Positions 45,272 to 54,425 are shown, numbered from the stretch's first letter. The stretch is 64,000 nucleotides of DNA from JADJSS01 sp046329815 (GCA_046329815.1 JAXLTY010000001.1:1-64000); one strand, 5' to 3'. The notes: generated by a model not told the origin, from the sequence alone. Numbers and translations are program-made.

Positions 45272-46759
45272 ATGGAAGATAATAACCAACCTGTCGATGT
45301 CGTTTTAGTGGGCGCCGGCATCATGAGCGCAACGCTTGGTGTACTTTTAAAAGAACTTGAACCATCACTAACAATTACTATTTATGAAAAATTAGATGTC
45401 GTTGCCGGCGAAAGTTCGGATGCTTGGAACAATGCAGGCACCGGTCACTCTGCATTTTGCGAATTAAACTACACACCGGAAAATGAAGACGGTTCTATCG
45501 ATGTTTCCAAAGCACTGAAAATCGCACAGTCGTTTGAAGTATCTAAAGCGTTCTGGTCGTACCTGGTAGAGCAACAGTATTTTTACGATCCACAGCAATT
45601 CATCAACAGAATTGCGCACCACAGTTTTGTATGGAACGATGATAATGTTGCGTATTTAAAGAAACGCCATGAAGCAATGACACAATATGCTTTATTTGAA
45701 GACATGCAATTTTCCGATGATTTTTCGGAACTGAAAACATGGTTTCCGTTAATGATGAATGGCCGCGATGAAAACCAGAAAGTTGCCGCAACACGCATGA
45801 ACATGGGAACTGATATTGATTTCGGTGCTTTGACGCGTGTGTTGTTCGCGCATTTAGAAAAGTTAGACGGCGTGCAATTACATTTAAACCACGAAGTGCG
45901 CGATTTGGAAAAAGAAGAAGACGGCACCTGGAATGTAAAAGTGAAAGACTTAAAAGCAAATCATAAATTTCACATCACAACAAAGTTTGTTTTCTTAGGC
46001 GCAGGCGGTGGCGCGTTGCCATTACTGGATAAGTCCGACATTGAAGAAAGTAAAGGTTACGGTGGTTTTCCAATCAGCGGACAATGGTTGGTTTGCAACA
46101 ACGAAGAAGTTATCGCGCATCATCACGCGAAAGTATATGGCAAAGCATCGGTTGGTTCGCCGCCAATGTCGGTGCCGCATTTGGACACGCGAATTATTGA
46201 CGGCAAGCAGGCATTGCTGTTTGGTCCGTTCGCAGGTTTTTCTACCAAATTTTTAAAGCATGGTTCTTACTTCGATTTGCCGGCATCTATTGAATTAGAT
46301 AATTTCATTCCGATGATTTCTGCCGGTTTGCATAACTTATCATTGACTAAATATCTGATTGAGCAGGTAACCTTGTCGATAGAAGACAAAGTAAATATGC
46401 TGCGCGAATATTATCCGAATGCGAAAGACGAAGACTGGGATTTAGCCATTGCAGGACAACGAGTACAAGTGATTAAAAAAGACGAAAAAGAAGGTGGCAT
46501 TTTAGAATTCGGTACAGAAGTCATTTGCGCTGCCGATGGCTCATTAGCATGTTTGTTAGGCGCATCGCCTGGTGCATCAACATCAGTAAAAATTATGATT
46601 GATGTTTTAACGAAATGCTTTGCAGAGCAAATGAATACAGAAAGCTGGCAAAATAAGCTAAAGGAAATGATTCCGTTTTATGGACAATCTTTAAAAGACG
46701 ATGCTGACTTATGCAGAGCCACACGCGAACGCACAACAAGGATTTTGGAATTGCAATAA
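45272..46759 (+). CDS. mqo: malate:quinone oxidoreductase
   Basis: 495 residues, normal for Mqo. FAD-binding start VDVVLVGAGIMSATLGVLLK, then NNAGTGHSAFCELNYTP, PISGQWLVC, and the end region LLGASPGASTS. It oxidises malate to oxaloacetate at the membrane and passes electrons to quinone, replacing NAD malate dehydrogenase in the citric acid cycle. The next gene starts 18 bases on but is unrelated. Confidence 0.96.
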   Translation: MEDNNQPVDVVLVGAGIMSATLGVLLKELEPSLTITIYEKLDVVAGESSDAWNNAGTGHSAFCELNYTPENEDGSIDVSKALKIAQSFEVSKAFWSYLVEQQYFYDPQQFINRIAHHSFVWNDDNVAYLKKRHEAMTQYALFEDMQFSDDFSELKTWFPLMMNGRDENQKVAATRMNMGTDIDFGALTRVLFAHLEKLDGVQLHLNHEVRDLEKEEDGTWNVKVKDLKANHKFHITTKFVFLGAGGGALPLLDKSDIEESKGYGGFPISGQWLVCNNEEVIAHHHAKVYGKASVGSPPMSVPHLDTRIIDGKQALLFGPFAGFSTKFLKHGSYFDLPASIELDNFIPMISAGLHNLSLTKYLIEQVTLSIEDKVNMLREYYPNAKDEDWDLAIAGQRVQVIKKDEKEGGILEFGTEVICAADGSLACLLGASPGASTSVKIMIDVLTKCFAEQMNTESWQNKLKEMIPFYGQSLKDDADLCRATRERTTRILELQ

Positions 46760-46777
46760 CTATAAATATAGTTCACG

Positions 46778-47497
46778 ATGAGCTTTGAATACTTACAACA
46801 AAAAAGATGGAAAGATATATCAAGAGATGAACGCAGATTTTGTGCAGACTTGGTTTTTCAATTAGAATACAATAATACACAAAGAAATTTCATCGACTGG
46901 ATTATCAAGCAGAATAAACTTAATATTGCTGAGTATGATAATTTTGAAATAGATTTTGAAGTCTGCTTTTACAGAGATTTTATTTTTGATTACGAATTAA
47001 AACATAAAGCAAACTTTTCCGGTAAATCAGCTATAAAAGGTTTACTGAAACGAACATTTGATATCTGCATCTTTCTTCCAAATGATATTATTATTATTGA
47101 AGCAAAGGCGGCAAAAGGCATGACCAGCAGTCAAATGATAGAATTTAAATATGATAAACTCGCAATAGAAGCATGTATCCAGTATTTTAAATTACCAAAA
47201 ACCAATGTTTATATTATCGGATTAATCAGCAGTGAGTATAAAACAGATACTATAAAAAAACTGAATGAGCAGTTTAATTATTTTGATGGAATAATAAACT
47301 GGCAGGAAATAGAAAATGAAAAAGAATTAAAATACAACCAGCCACAAAAATTAAAAACTGTTTTTTCAGAAACCAATAAAAAGAGAAAATCTACTACACA
47401 ACACAATGAATTGATAGATCAGTTGACAATTCTTACTCAAAACATGGAATTAGAAATCAATACAACAAGAAGAAACAAAAGTAATGAATCACTATAA
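46778..47497 (+). CDS. protein with PD-(D/E)xK-nuclease-like core
   Basis: 239 residues, soluble and charged. The middle shows FDICIFLPNDIIIIEAKA, where an Asp followed after a beta-strand by E-x-K matches the PD-(D/E)xK nuclease core; DKLAIEACIQYFKL and NVYIIGLIS follow. This suggests a restriction- or defence-type nuclease or a degenerate relative. The last six bases overlap the end of the convergent ferredoxin gene. It follows mqo by 18 bases. Confidence 0.6.
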   Translation: MSFEYLQQKRWKDISRDERRFCADLVFQLEYNNTQRNFIDWIIKQNKLNIAEYDNFEIDFEVCFYRDFIFDYELKHKANFSGKSAIKGLLKRTFDICIFLPNDIIIIEAKAAKGMTSSQMIEFKYDKLAIEACIQYFKLPKTNVYIIGLISSEYKTDTIKKLNEQFNYFDGIINWQEIENEKELKYNQPQKLKTVFSETNKKRKSTTQHNELIDQLTILTQNMELEINTTRRNKSNESL

Positions 47498-47839
47498 ATG
47501 CAATCTCGCTTTTCTTGCCAGCAGTTCGTCTTCTGTTTCTATATTATCTTCATCAGTAATACAGCAATCTACCGGACAAACGGCTGCGCATTGCGGTTCT
47601 TCGTGGAAACCTTTACATTCCGTGCATTTGTCAGTTACTATATAATAAACATCGTTGGAAACCGGTTTATTCTTAGCGGTTGCATTGACTACTTCGCCAT
47701 ATTTTAACTGATAATCACCGGTTAAAGAAGTTCCGTCACTCATTGCCCATTCAATTCCGCCTTCATAGATTGCATTATTCGGACATTCCGGCTCGCAAGC
47801 GCCACAATTTATACATTCGTCGGTTATTCTGATTGCCAT
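47492..47839 (-). CDS. 2[4Fe-4S] ferredoxin (Alvin type)
   Basis: 115 residues from the ATG at 47839; upstream in-frame codons to 47899 translate the promoter region. The first cluster motif is CINCGACEPECP; the second CTECKGFHEEPQCAAVCPVD has the eight-residue gap seen in Chromatium-type ferredoxins. An acidic tail follows. It is an electron carrier. It diverges from an acyl-CoA reductase gene, an arrangement frequent in Bacteroidota, and may serve it. Minus-strand TATATTTG (47869-47876) is a likely -7 element. Confidence 0.93.
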   Translation of the reverse strand: MAIRITDECINCGACEPECPNNAIYEGGIEWAMSDGTSLTGDYQLKYGEVVNATAKNKPVSNDVYYIVTDKCTECKGFHEEPQCAAVCPVDCCITDEDNIETEDELLARKARLHL

Positions 47840-47920
47840 TTGTTGTACTTTTGTAAAATTATATACAAATATAAAAATAGAACCGAACTTTGACACCACA
47901 AAAACAATAATTTTAAGTTA

Positions 47921-48934
47921 ATGAACATTGAAAATAATATAAAAGCATTCGTTCAGTTAGGCGATTATATCATTGAAAATCCAGTTTCTTTGCAGGAAAT
48001 CGTACATAAAACCTATGTTTATAATACTTGGTTTACCATCGAAAACACGAATCTTGCTTTACAGAATATAGCAACTGAATTTTTAAACAAAGAAAAACTT
48101 GAAAACTGGCTCAGCACTTACGACTCACGACTTACGGCTCACAACTCAAAGACCATTGCTTTAGTGGCAGCCGGAAACATTCCTTTAGTAGCGTTTCACG
48201 ATATTTTATCTGTGTTAATCACCGGCAATAAACTACAAATCAAACTTTCCGAAAAAGATAAATTTCTCTATCCGTTTTTATTGGATAAATTAATTGAATT
48301 CGATCCTGATTTCGCTGATAAGATCAAAATCAAAGAACGTTTAGAAAATTTTGATGCAGTCATTGCAACAGGCAGCAATAACACGGCAAAGCATTTTGAA
48401 TATTATTTCAAAAAATACAAACACATCATTCGCCGCAACAGGAACTCTGTCGCTGTGTTGGATGGCAATGAAACTACTGAAGAGCTGCATAATCTTGGTC
48501 ACGATATTTTTGATTATTTTGGTTTAGGTTGCCGCAATGTTTCTAAAATTTTTATTCCTGAAGATTACGATATTTTAAAACTGAAAGATGGTTTGGCAAA
48601 ACACATTAATGTCAATCAGCACAATCAATACATGAATAACTTAGATTATCAGCGTACGGTTTACTTAATGAATCAGGTGCCATTGCTCGATATTGATTTT
48701 GTCAACATCACAGAAAACTCAAGCATGCACTCACCTATTTCGTGTCTGCATTTTGAACGTTATACATCTTTAGATGTTGTAAAGCAGTACATTGCTGATG
48801 AGAAAGAAAACATACAATGTATCGTTGGAAATGTAGCTATTGATAATATCATTCCGTTTGGTAAATCGCAGCAACCAGCATTAACTGATTACGCTGATAA
48901 TGTAGATACGATCGAATTTATTTTTGAAATTTAA
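47921..48934 (+). CDS. LuxC-family acyl-CoA reductase
   Basis: 337 residues. Family signatures: IALVAAGNIPLVAFHDILSV, IATGSNNTAKHFEYYF, IIRRNRNSVAVLDG, and the catalytic-Cys region FGLGCRNVSKIFIP. It reduces acyl-CoA to aldehyde with NAD(P)H. A 7-bp word repeat (48117-48151) encodes residues about 66-77 (ending in RLTAHNS) before the nucleotide fold, the same word as in valS. It is divergent from the ferredoxin gene. Confidence 0.88.
   Translation: MNIENNIKAFVQLGDYIIENPVSLQEIVHKTYVYNTWFTIENTNLALQNIATEFLNKEKLENWLSTYDSRLTAHNSKTIALVAAGNIPLVAFHDILSVLITGNKLQIKLSEKDKFLYPFLLDKLIEFDPDFADKIKIKERLENFDAVIATGSNNTAKHFEYYFKKYKHIIRRNRNSVAVLDGNETTEELHNLGHDIFDYFGLGCRNVSKIFIPEDYDILKLKDGLAKHINVNQHNQYMNNLDYQRTVYLMNQVPLLDIDFVNITENSSMHSPISCLHFERYTSLDVVKQYIADEKENIQCIVGNVAIDNIIPFGKSQQPALTDYADNVDTIEFIFEI
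48117..48151. repeat. degenerate CTCACGA tandem repeat inside the acyl-CoA reductase gene
   Basis: Five 7-base units: CTTACGA, CTCACGA, CTTACGG, CTCACAA, CTCAAAG. The same heptamer family is perfect at 23411-23442 in valS. Confidence 0.75.
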
Positions 48935-48961
48935 TTTTATAATTTTAAGCAATCACAAAAT

Positions 48962-49588
48962 ATGTCAACACCTTTTAAATGCGAAAACTGCGGCAGCACA
49001 TCATACGAACAATTTTCACAAACGCAGGTTCGCTGTATGAACTGTAAAAGCATTTCAGAGTTTGATACCGGTTATAAAACCATCCGACAATTTGAGATGG
49101 AAGATGATTCTGAAATACTCGACACGCCGAAGAAGCCAGTGTTTATTAGTGCTTCGCTGGCTAAGCGTTTTATCAATAATGTTATCGATATGATTTTTAT
49201 AATGTCTGTTTATTCCTTTTTTGGCAGCTTAGACGAATTGATGAACGCAATTATGTATAAAACTCCTAACAGCCATGCACTAAGTATTTTTTCTGCGATT
49301 TTCGTTATCTATTATATTGTATTTGAATTTTTATTGAACAAAACCATCGGCAAATTCATCACCAGGACACGCATCATTTCTAACGATGGCAGTAAACCAT
49401 CATTACTGCAATGCATCGGCCGAACATTCAGCAGATTCTTGCCATTTGAAAATATCAGTTTTATTATACTTGGAATTTTTAAATTTAATTCGCGCGAAAA
49501 ACCGTTTCCTGAATATTTATTTTCTGTACTAACACATAGTATTTTCTGGCACGATATGTTGCCCAATACTTTAGTAGCAGAAGATTAA
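48962..49588 (+). CDS. RDD-family membrane protein with N-terminal zinc ribbon
   Basis: 208 residues. A zinc ribbon at the start (FKCENCG and VRCMNCK) and an acidic linker lead to an RDD domain with 3 membrane helices. SLAKRFINNVIDMIF carries the first conserved R and D, and FLLNKTIGKFITRTRII and IGRTFSRFLPF follow. Function is unknown for most RDD proteins; ion transport has been proposed. It lies 27 bases after the acyl-CoA reductase gene. Confidence 0.75.
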   Translation: MSTPFKCENCGSTSYEQFSQTQVRCMNCKSISEFDTGYKTIRQFEMEDDSEILDTPKKPVFISASLAKRFINNVIDMIFIMSVYSFFGSLDELMNAIMYKTPNSHALSIFSAIFVIYYIVFEFLLNKTIGKFITRTRIISNDGSKPSLLQCIGRTFSRFLPFENISFIILGIFKFNSREKPFPEYLFSVLTHSIFWHDMLPNTLVAED

Positions 49589-49591
49589 GAA

Positions 49592-49677
49592 AAGTTATTG
49601 GTTATGAAGTTAATAGTTATAAGTATTAAATTTGCATAACGTATAACGTATAACCAATAACTAATAACCTATAACCA
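49592..49677. repeat. inverted ATAACC/GGTTAT word repeat around a promoter
   Basis: The left arm 49592-49619 has GTTATTGGTTATGAAGTTA; the right arm 49635-49677 is built from ATAACGTATAACC and CTAATAACC units. The element TAAATTTG (49625-49633 region) lies between them. The right arm thus forms the leader of the gene at 49679. Compare 21481-21586 and 61500-61535. Confidence 0.65.
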
Positions 49678-49678
49678 C

Positions 49679-50164
49679 ATGCAAATACGATTATTCATCA
49701 CCGGCGGCACATTCGATAAAGAGTACAACGAACTCAACGGAAAGCTTTTCTTTGAAGACACGCACGTTCCTGAAATGCTCGAACTTGGAAGATGCAAACT
49801 CGATGTCAACATTAGAACGCTCATGATGATTGACAGTTTGGAAATGAATAATGATGACAGAGAAATCATTGCGCACAACTGCCTGCAATGCGATGAAGAT
49901 AAAATTGTCATCACGCACGGAACCGATACGATGGTAGAAACTGCAAAAATCTTAGCAGAAAAAATTACCGATAAAGTTGTTGTTTTGACCGGCGCGATGA
50001 TACCTTATAAATTCGGCAGTTCTGATGGTTTGTTTAATTTAGGCGCAGCGTTAGCATTCGTGCAAACCTTACCAAACGGTATCTATATTTCGATGAATGG
50101 CAAATTCTTCAACTGGAACAACGTCAGAAAAAATAAAGAATTAGGTTTGTTTGAAGAGTTGTAA
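49679..50164 (+). CDS. single-domain asparaginase-like protein
   Basis: 161 residues, matching only the N-terminal half of bacterial L-asparaginase: RLFITGGTFDKEY carries the first active-site Thr, ITHGTDTMVETAKIL the second Thr/Asp pair, VVLTGAMIPYKFGSSD the closing loop. The C-terminal domain (about 160 residues) that helps build the active site in the dimer is missing, and no remains of it follow. The protein ends cleanly at NKELGLFEEL. It could be a working short form or a degenerate one. Its last 23 coding bases are duplicated downstream (50248-50270). Confidence 0.75.
   Translation: MQIRLFITGGTFDKEYNELNGKLFFEDTHVPEMLELGRCKLDVNIRTLMMIDSLEMNNDDREIIAHNCLQCDEDKIVITHGTDTMVETAKILAEKITDKVVVLTGAMIPYKFGSSDGLFNLGAALAFVQTLPNGIYISMNGKFFNWNNVRKNKELGLFEEL
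50139..50161. repeat. 23-bp direct repeat, left copy
   Basis: Identical to 50248-50270 and overlaps the last codons of the asparaginase-like gene. Confidence 0.85.
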
Positions 50165-50247
50165 ATATCACAGAGACCTCTGAGTCTTTTCACTGAGAAC
50201 ACCAAGAAATTATCTTTGTGTTCTGCTCTGTGCTCTTTGTGATACAA
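50162..50247. mobile_element. MITE-like element with CACAGAG/CTTTGTG termini
   Basis: 86 bases between perfect 23-bp direct repeats. Imperfect terminal inverted repeats TATCACAGAG (50166-50175) and CTTTGTGATA (50235-50244) enclose a partly palindromic core. No coding capacity. A related sequence lies at 56666-56731. The flanking repeats look like a target duplication, though an unusually long one. Confidence 0.55.
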
Positions 50248-50270
50248 AATTAGGTTTGTTTGAAGAGTTG
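50248..50270. repeat. 23-bp direct repeat, right copy
   Basis: Identical to 50139-50161. It lies two bases before the stop codon of the convergent alpha/beta-hydrolase gene. Confidence 0.85.
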
Positions 50271-50272
50271 AG

Positions 50273-50911
50273 TTAAATAATTTTCTGTAACAATTCAGAT
50301 ATTTCTTTTGAATGTGTCATTGTCATAAAGTGTCCTGCATTTTCAACAACATAATTACAATGAACAAAATTTATAGGTAAGATTTTATCTTTATTTCCAT
50401 GAACATGAATTATATTTTCAGGAACAGTCATATTTTTCCAATTCACAATTTTATCAATCGACCACTTCAGTATTTGTGAATCTGTTTCCTTTAAAATTTG
50501 AGTCAACAAATCTTTTTCCTGTTTTTCTTTCGTTCCGAAAAACCAATTAGTTACAACATTATTTTTTTTTAAGATTTTAGAAGGCAATAAATTATTCAGT
50601 TTTAATGTTCCTGCAAGTTTATAATAGTTTGGAATTTCTTGTGTAGTCTTTGCAGAAGCTAACAAAATAATTTTATCTGTTTTTATTTGCTTTCCAATTT
50701 CAATTGCGATCATTCCGCCAAACGAAAGTCCAATTAAAATAGGGTTTTCAGAAGTTATTTGTTTAGTCAATTTTTTCGCATAAGATTCTATCGATTCATT
50801 AACTGCAGGTTGTATCCATTGAATAAATATTGGTTTGAACTTTCCAAAATCAATATCTTTAAATACACGTTCATCTACACCAAGACCGCTTAAAATGTAA
50901 ATATCTTGCAT
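50273..50911 (-). CDS. alpha/beta-hydrolase
   Basis: 212 residues, short for the fold (no lid domain). Start YILSGLGVDERVF; nucleophile elbow ILIGLSFGGMIAIE with the Ser about residue 65; acid region HVHGNKDKILP; catalytic His in VVENAGHFMTM. Likely a cytoplasmic esterase or thioesterase of unknown substrate. It lies 10 bases downstream of the cysteine desulfurase and may share its transcript. Confidence 0.85.
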   Translation of the reverse strand: MQDIYILSGLGVDERVFKDIDFGKFKPIFIQWIQPAVNESIESYAKKLTKQITSENPILIGLSFGGMIAIEIGKQIKTDKIILLASAKTTQEIPNYYKLAGTLKLNNLLPSKILKKNNVVTNWFFGTKEKQEKDLLTQILKETDSQILKWSIDKIVNWKNMTVPENIIHVHGNKDKILPINFVHCNYVVENAGHFMTMTHSKEISELLQKII

Positions 50912-50921
50912 GTAATAAACT

Positions 50922-52052
50922 TTACGAATTCAAAATCTTCACCAGCTTCTCTACCACAAAATCAACTTCTTCTTTTGTATTATGTTTGGAAAACGAAAAG
51001 CGCACCGCAATTCTTTCGCTATCTTTTTTCAATGCAGTAATCACATGCGAACCGGTGCCTGCGCCGCTGCTGCACGCGCTGCCGCCGCTCACGCAAACGC
51101 CTTCCAAATCTAAATTAAACAACAGCATCATACCATTGTCATTTGGCGGAAACGAAACATTCAGCACCGTATATAAACTGCGTTCATCGGTGTTGCCGTT
51201 AAATTCAACGCCGTCAAAATGTTTCAGCAACTGCGATTTGAAATAGTATTTCAGTTCCAGAATTTGCTTTCTGTCGTCTTCTAAATTATTGTACGCAATT
51301 TTCGCGGCTTCTGCCAAACCAACAATACCATACACATTTTCCGTGCCTGCGCGAAAGCCACGCTCCTGTCCGCCGCCGTGAATAAACGACTTCACTTTAT
51401 TTTGCTTGCGCATATACAAAAAACCAACGCCTTTCGGACCATGAAATTTATGCGCCGCACCTGAAATAAAATCAACATTTATCTTTTGCACATCAATATC
51501 AAAATGCGCAAACGTTTGCACCGTATCCGAATGAAACAACGCGTGGTGTTCTTTGCAGATCGCGCCTACTTTTTCAATATCCAGCAGCGTACCGATTTCG
51601 TTGTTCGCATGCATCAGCGTCACCAGTGTTTTTTTATCAGATGCTTTTAACAACGCCGCCAAATTATCCAAATCCACATTTCCGTTCTCATCAATTTGCA
51701 CCAGTTGTGTTTCTACGTTCAAATTATCTTTGCAAAAATCAACCGTATATTCCACGCAGTGGTGCTCGATCGGCGACGTAATAATGCGTTCCACACCCAA
51801 ATACAACACCGCACCTTTGATTGCCATATTGTTCGCTTCCGTGCCGCCTGACGTAAAAATAATTTCGCCTGGCTGCGCACCGATCAGCGCCGCGATGGTT
51901 TTGCGCGCCTCTTCAATCGCCGCGCGTGTATTGCGTCCATACGAATAGATCGACGACGGATTGCCGAAATGCTCCGTCAGGTAAGGCATCATCGCCGCTA
52001 AAACATCTTTGTCTAAAGGCGTGGTAGCAGCGTTATCGAAATAAACTTTCAT
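50922..52052 (-). CDS. cysteine desulfurase (NifS/IscS family)
   Basis: 376 residues from the ATG at 52052; the frame extends to 52064, but MKVYFDNAATTPLD is the family start. FGNPSSIYSYGR, IFTSGGTEANNMAI, SIEHH-type SPIEHHCVEY, PLP Lys in GAAHKFHGPKG, and catalytic Cys in CVSGGSACSSGAG. It removes sulfur from cysteine for Fe-S clusters or tRNA thiolation. The short active-site loop and SACSSG fit group I NifS/IscS. No IscU-like gene is near. Confidence 0.93.
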   Translation of the reverse strand: MKVYFDNAATTPLDKDVLAAMMPYLTEHFGNPSSIYSYGRNTRAAIEEARKTIAALIGAQPGEIIFTSGGTEANNMAIKGAVLYLGVERIITSPIEHHCVEYTVDFCKDNLNVETQLVQIDENGNVDLDNLAALLKASDKKTLVTLMHANNEIGTLLDIEKVGAICKEHHALFHSDTVQTFAHFDIDVQKINVDFISGAAHKFHGPKGVGFLYMRKQNKVKSFIHGGGQERGFRAGTENVYGIVGLAEAAKIAYNNLEDDRKQILELKYYFKSQLLKHFDGVEFNGNTDERSLYTVLNVSFPPNDNGMMLLFNLDLEGVCVSGGSACSSGAGTGSHVITALKKDSERIAVRFSFSKHNTKEEVDFVVEKLVKILNS

Positions 52053-52130
52053 GACAATTTGCAAATATTTATTTACGAAAACAAATGTACGGAATTTTGG
52101 TAATTAGTTGTTATAGCAAGTAAAAATGGC

Positions 52131-53297
52131 TCAATCAGCAGCTTTTAAAATAATACGGAACGTTGTGCCTTTCGCAGAAGATTCTTTCACAAATATTTTT
52201 CCATGATGGTATTCTTCTATAATTCTTCGCGCCAGCGTCAAACCCAAGCCCCAGCCGCGTTTCTTCGTACTGAAACCGGGCTCAAATATCTGGTCGATAT
52301 TATTTTTAGAAATACCTTTCCCGGTATCTGTGATGTCAATATTAATGAAGCCGTCGCGTTCAAAAGCATACGCAAAAATTTCACCGGAATTGTCCATCGC
52401 ATCTAATGCATTTTTCATCAGGTTTTCCAAAACCCATTCAAACAACGGCGGATTCAGCATCGCGAACAAATTGATATCCGTGCCTTCTTTCACATAAATA
52501 TGTATTTTCTTAGATGCTCGTTTAGAAATATAATCGACACCGTTTTGCAATACATCAACTACTCTGTTCGTTTGCAGTTCAGGCACCGAACCAATCTTTG
52601 AAAAACGCTCTGCAATCAACACCAATCGGTCGATGTCTTTCTGCATTTCATTGAACATTTCATCATCTTCTTCACTACTTAATTTCTCACGCAAAATATC
52701 GATCCATGCTGTTAATGAAGACAAAGGCGTTCCCAACTGATGCGCAGTTTCTTTCGCCAAACCCACCCAAACCTGGTTCTGTTCCGCACGTCTTGCCGAA
52801 GTAAACGCTGCATAACTGATAATAAAAAACAGCGCCACCAATGCCAGTACATAGAACGGATATTTACGAATAGCAACCAGTAAATCAGAATCTTTGTAGT
52901 ACAAAAACTGGTGCTCATTCTCCGGCAAATGAATATCAATATACTGATGAATCTTTTTCAGGTTCATCAATTCTTTATGCAAATAATCTTTGTGCTTCGC
53001 CACTTTTACCGAATCAAAATTCTTTGACGCTAAAATTTCATTTTGCTTATTTGCCCAGATAACCGGAATATTATTGTTCAGTTTTATTTTATCGAGCGCT
53101 TTCGATAATTCTAATTCATCTGATGAATTACTGTTCAGAATTTTATAAGCATACGCAATCTCTTCAGCTTTTTTAATTTCTTCTTTCGCGATGGATTGCG
53201 CCAGTCTATGCGTGTACCACAACGTAAATGCAATGATGCAAACGGCAAACAGGAACAATAAAATTTTCCATCTGTTACGTTGTTGGTAAAAGTTCAT
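52131..53297 (-). CDS. membrane sensor histidine kinase
   Basis: 388 residues. A membrane helix near 12-28, a sensor region of about 115 residues, and a second helix near 148-165. HisKA has the phosphorylated His at 186 in AKETAHQLGTPLSSL. The HATPase part has NLMKNALDAMDN, DITDTGKGISKN and KKRGWGLGLTLAR. It phosphorylates an unseen response regulator; no regulator gene is adjacent. The sensor domain has no recognised family. Confidence 0.93.
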   Translation of the reverse strand: MNFYQQRNRWKILLFLFAVCIIAFTLWYTHRLAQSIAKEEIKKAEEIAYAYKILNSNSSDELELSKALDKIKLNNNIPVIWANKQNEILASKNFDSVKVAKHKDYLHKELMNLKKIHQYIDIHLPENEHQFLYYKDSDLLVAIRKYPFYVLALVALFFIISYAAFTSARRAEQNQVWVGLAKETAHQLGTPLSSLTAWIDILREKLSSEEDDEMFNEMQKDIDRLVLIAERFSKIGSVPELQTNRVVDVLQNGVDYISKRASKKIHIYVKEGTDINLFAMLNPPLFEWVLENLMKNALDAMDNSGEIFAYAFERDGFINIDITDTGKGISKNNIDQIFEPGFSTKKRGWGLGLTLARRIIEEYHHGKIFVKESSAKGTTFRIILKAAD

Positions 53298-53321
53298 CTC
53301 GTATAAAAATAATCAAAAGAA

Positions 53322-53359
53322 ATAAAAAAAGGAACAATGTATATCAATAGCATTGTTCC
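53322..53359 (-). terminator. terminator after floA
   Basis: Minus-strand GGAACAATG arms (53331-53339 and 53351-53359) followed by a run of T in the leftward direction. Confidence 0.8.
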
Positions 53360-53386
53360 TTTACAAGTAACGATAGAAATCTATAT

Positions 53387-54370
53387 TTATTCTGTGCTCG
53401 TTGATTTATTTTCGTCTGCTAATGAATCGCGCATTTTAGTATCTGCTTTTACATTCTCCATTTTGTAATAATCCATCACACCTAATTTACCGGTTTTAAA
53501 TGCTTCCGCAATTGCCAATGGAATCTCAGCTTCTGCGTCAATTACTTTCGCTCTTGATTCCTGCGCTTTTGCTTTCATTTCGTGCTCTAAAGCAATCGCC
53601 ATTGCACGTCTTTCTTCTGCTTTTGCCTGCGCGATATTTTTATCAGCATTCGCCTGGTCCATTTGCAAATACGCACCGATATTTTTTCCGACATCAATAT
53701 CAGCAATATCAATCGAAAGAATTTCGAAAGCGGTGCCGCTATCCAAACCTTTATGTAAAACCAATTTTGAGATCGTGTCCGGATTTTCCATCACTGTTTT
53801 ATGGCTTTCTGCAGAACCGATAGACGTCACGATACCTTCACCAATACGCGCCAAAACTGTTTCTTCACCTGCACCACCAACAAACTGTTTGATATTTGCA
53901 CGAACCGTAACACGCGCACGTGTGATCAACTGAATACCATCTTTAGCAACAGCAGTTACCGGCGGCGATTCAATTACTTTCGGATTTACACACATTTGCA
54001 CCGCTTGCAATACATCGCGACCAGCCAAATCGATAGCCGTTGCTTCTTTAAATGTCAATGGAATATTTGCTTTATCAGCAGAGATCAATGCATTGATGAC
54101 ATTGTTTACTTTTCCGCCTGCTAAATAATGCGCTTCCAAATCATTACGTGTTACAGATAAACCTGCTTTGGTCGCCGTAATCATACTGTTTACGATTACT
54201 TGCGGCGGCACACGGCGCAATTGCATAAAGAATAATTGAAAGAATCCGATATCAACATTAGATAATTTTGCTGAGATCCACATGCCTATGTATTTCATAA
54301 ACATGATAAAAAAGATAAGCATGAATACTAAAAGTACGATGCTGATAACGGTAAGAAATGAACCTGACAT
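53387..54370 (-). CDS. floA: flotillin-like protein FloA
   Basis: 327 residues. One membrane helix (about 8-28) and a second hydrophobic loop. An SPFH-type domain follows (RRVPPQVIVNSMITATKAGL, TRARVTVRANIKQFVGGAGE), then an Ala/Glu/Lys-rich coiled coil (NIAQAKAEERRAMAIALEHE, EAEIPLAIAEAF). It organises membrane microdomains. It directly follows nfeD on the same transcript, the standard pairing of this family. Confidence 0.93.
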   Translation of the reverse strand: MSGSFLTVISIVLLVFMLIFFIMFMKYIGMWISAKLSNVDIGFFQLFFMQLRRVPPQVIVNSMITATKAGLSVTRNDLEAHYLAGGKVNNVINALISADKANIPLTFKEATAIDLAGRDVLQAVQMCVNPKVIESPPVTAVAKDGIQLITRARVTVRANIKQFVGGAGEETVLARIGEGIVTSIGSAESHKTVMENPDTISKLVLHKGLDSGTAFEILSIDIADIDVGKNIGAYLQMDQANADKNIAQAKAEERRAMAIALEHEMKAKAQESRAKVIDAEAEIPLAIAEAFKTGKLGVMDYYKMENVKADTKMRDSLADENKSTSTE

Positions 54371-54425
54371 AGTTTGATTATTAATGAATTATAGAATGAA
54401 TGAGTTGCTGAAATTAAGCATTATT

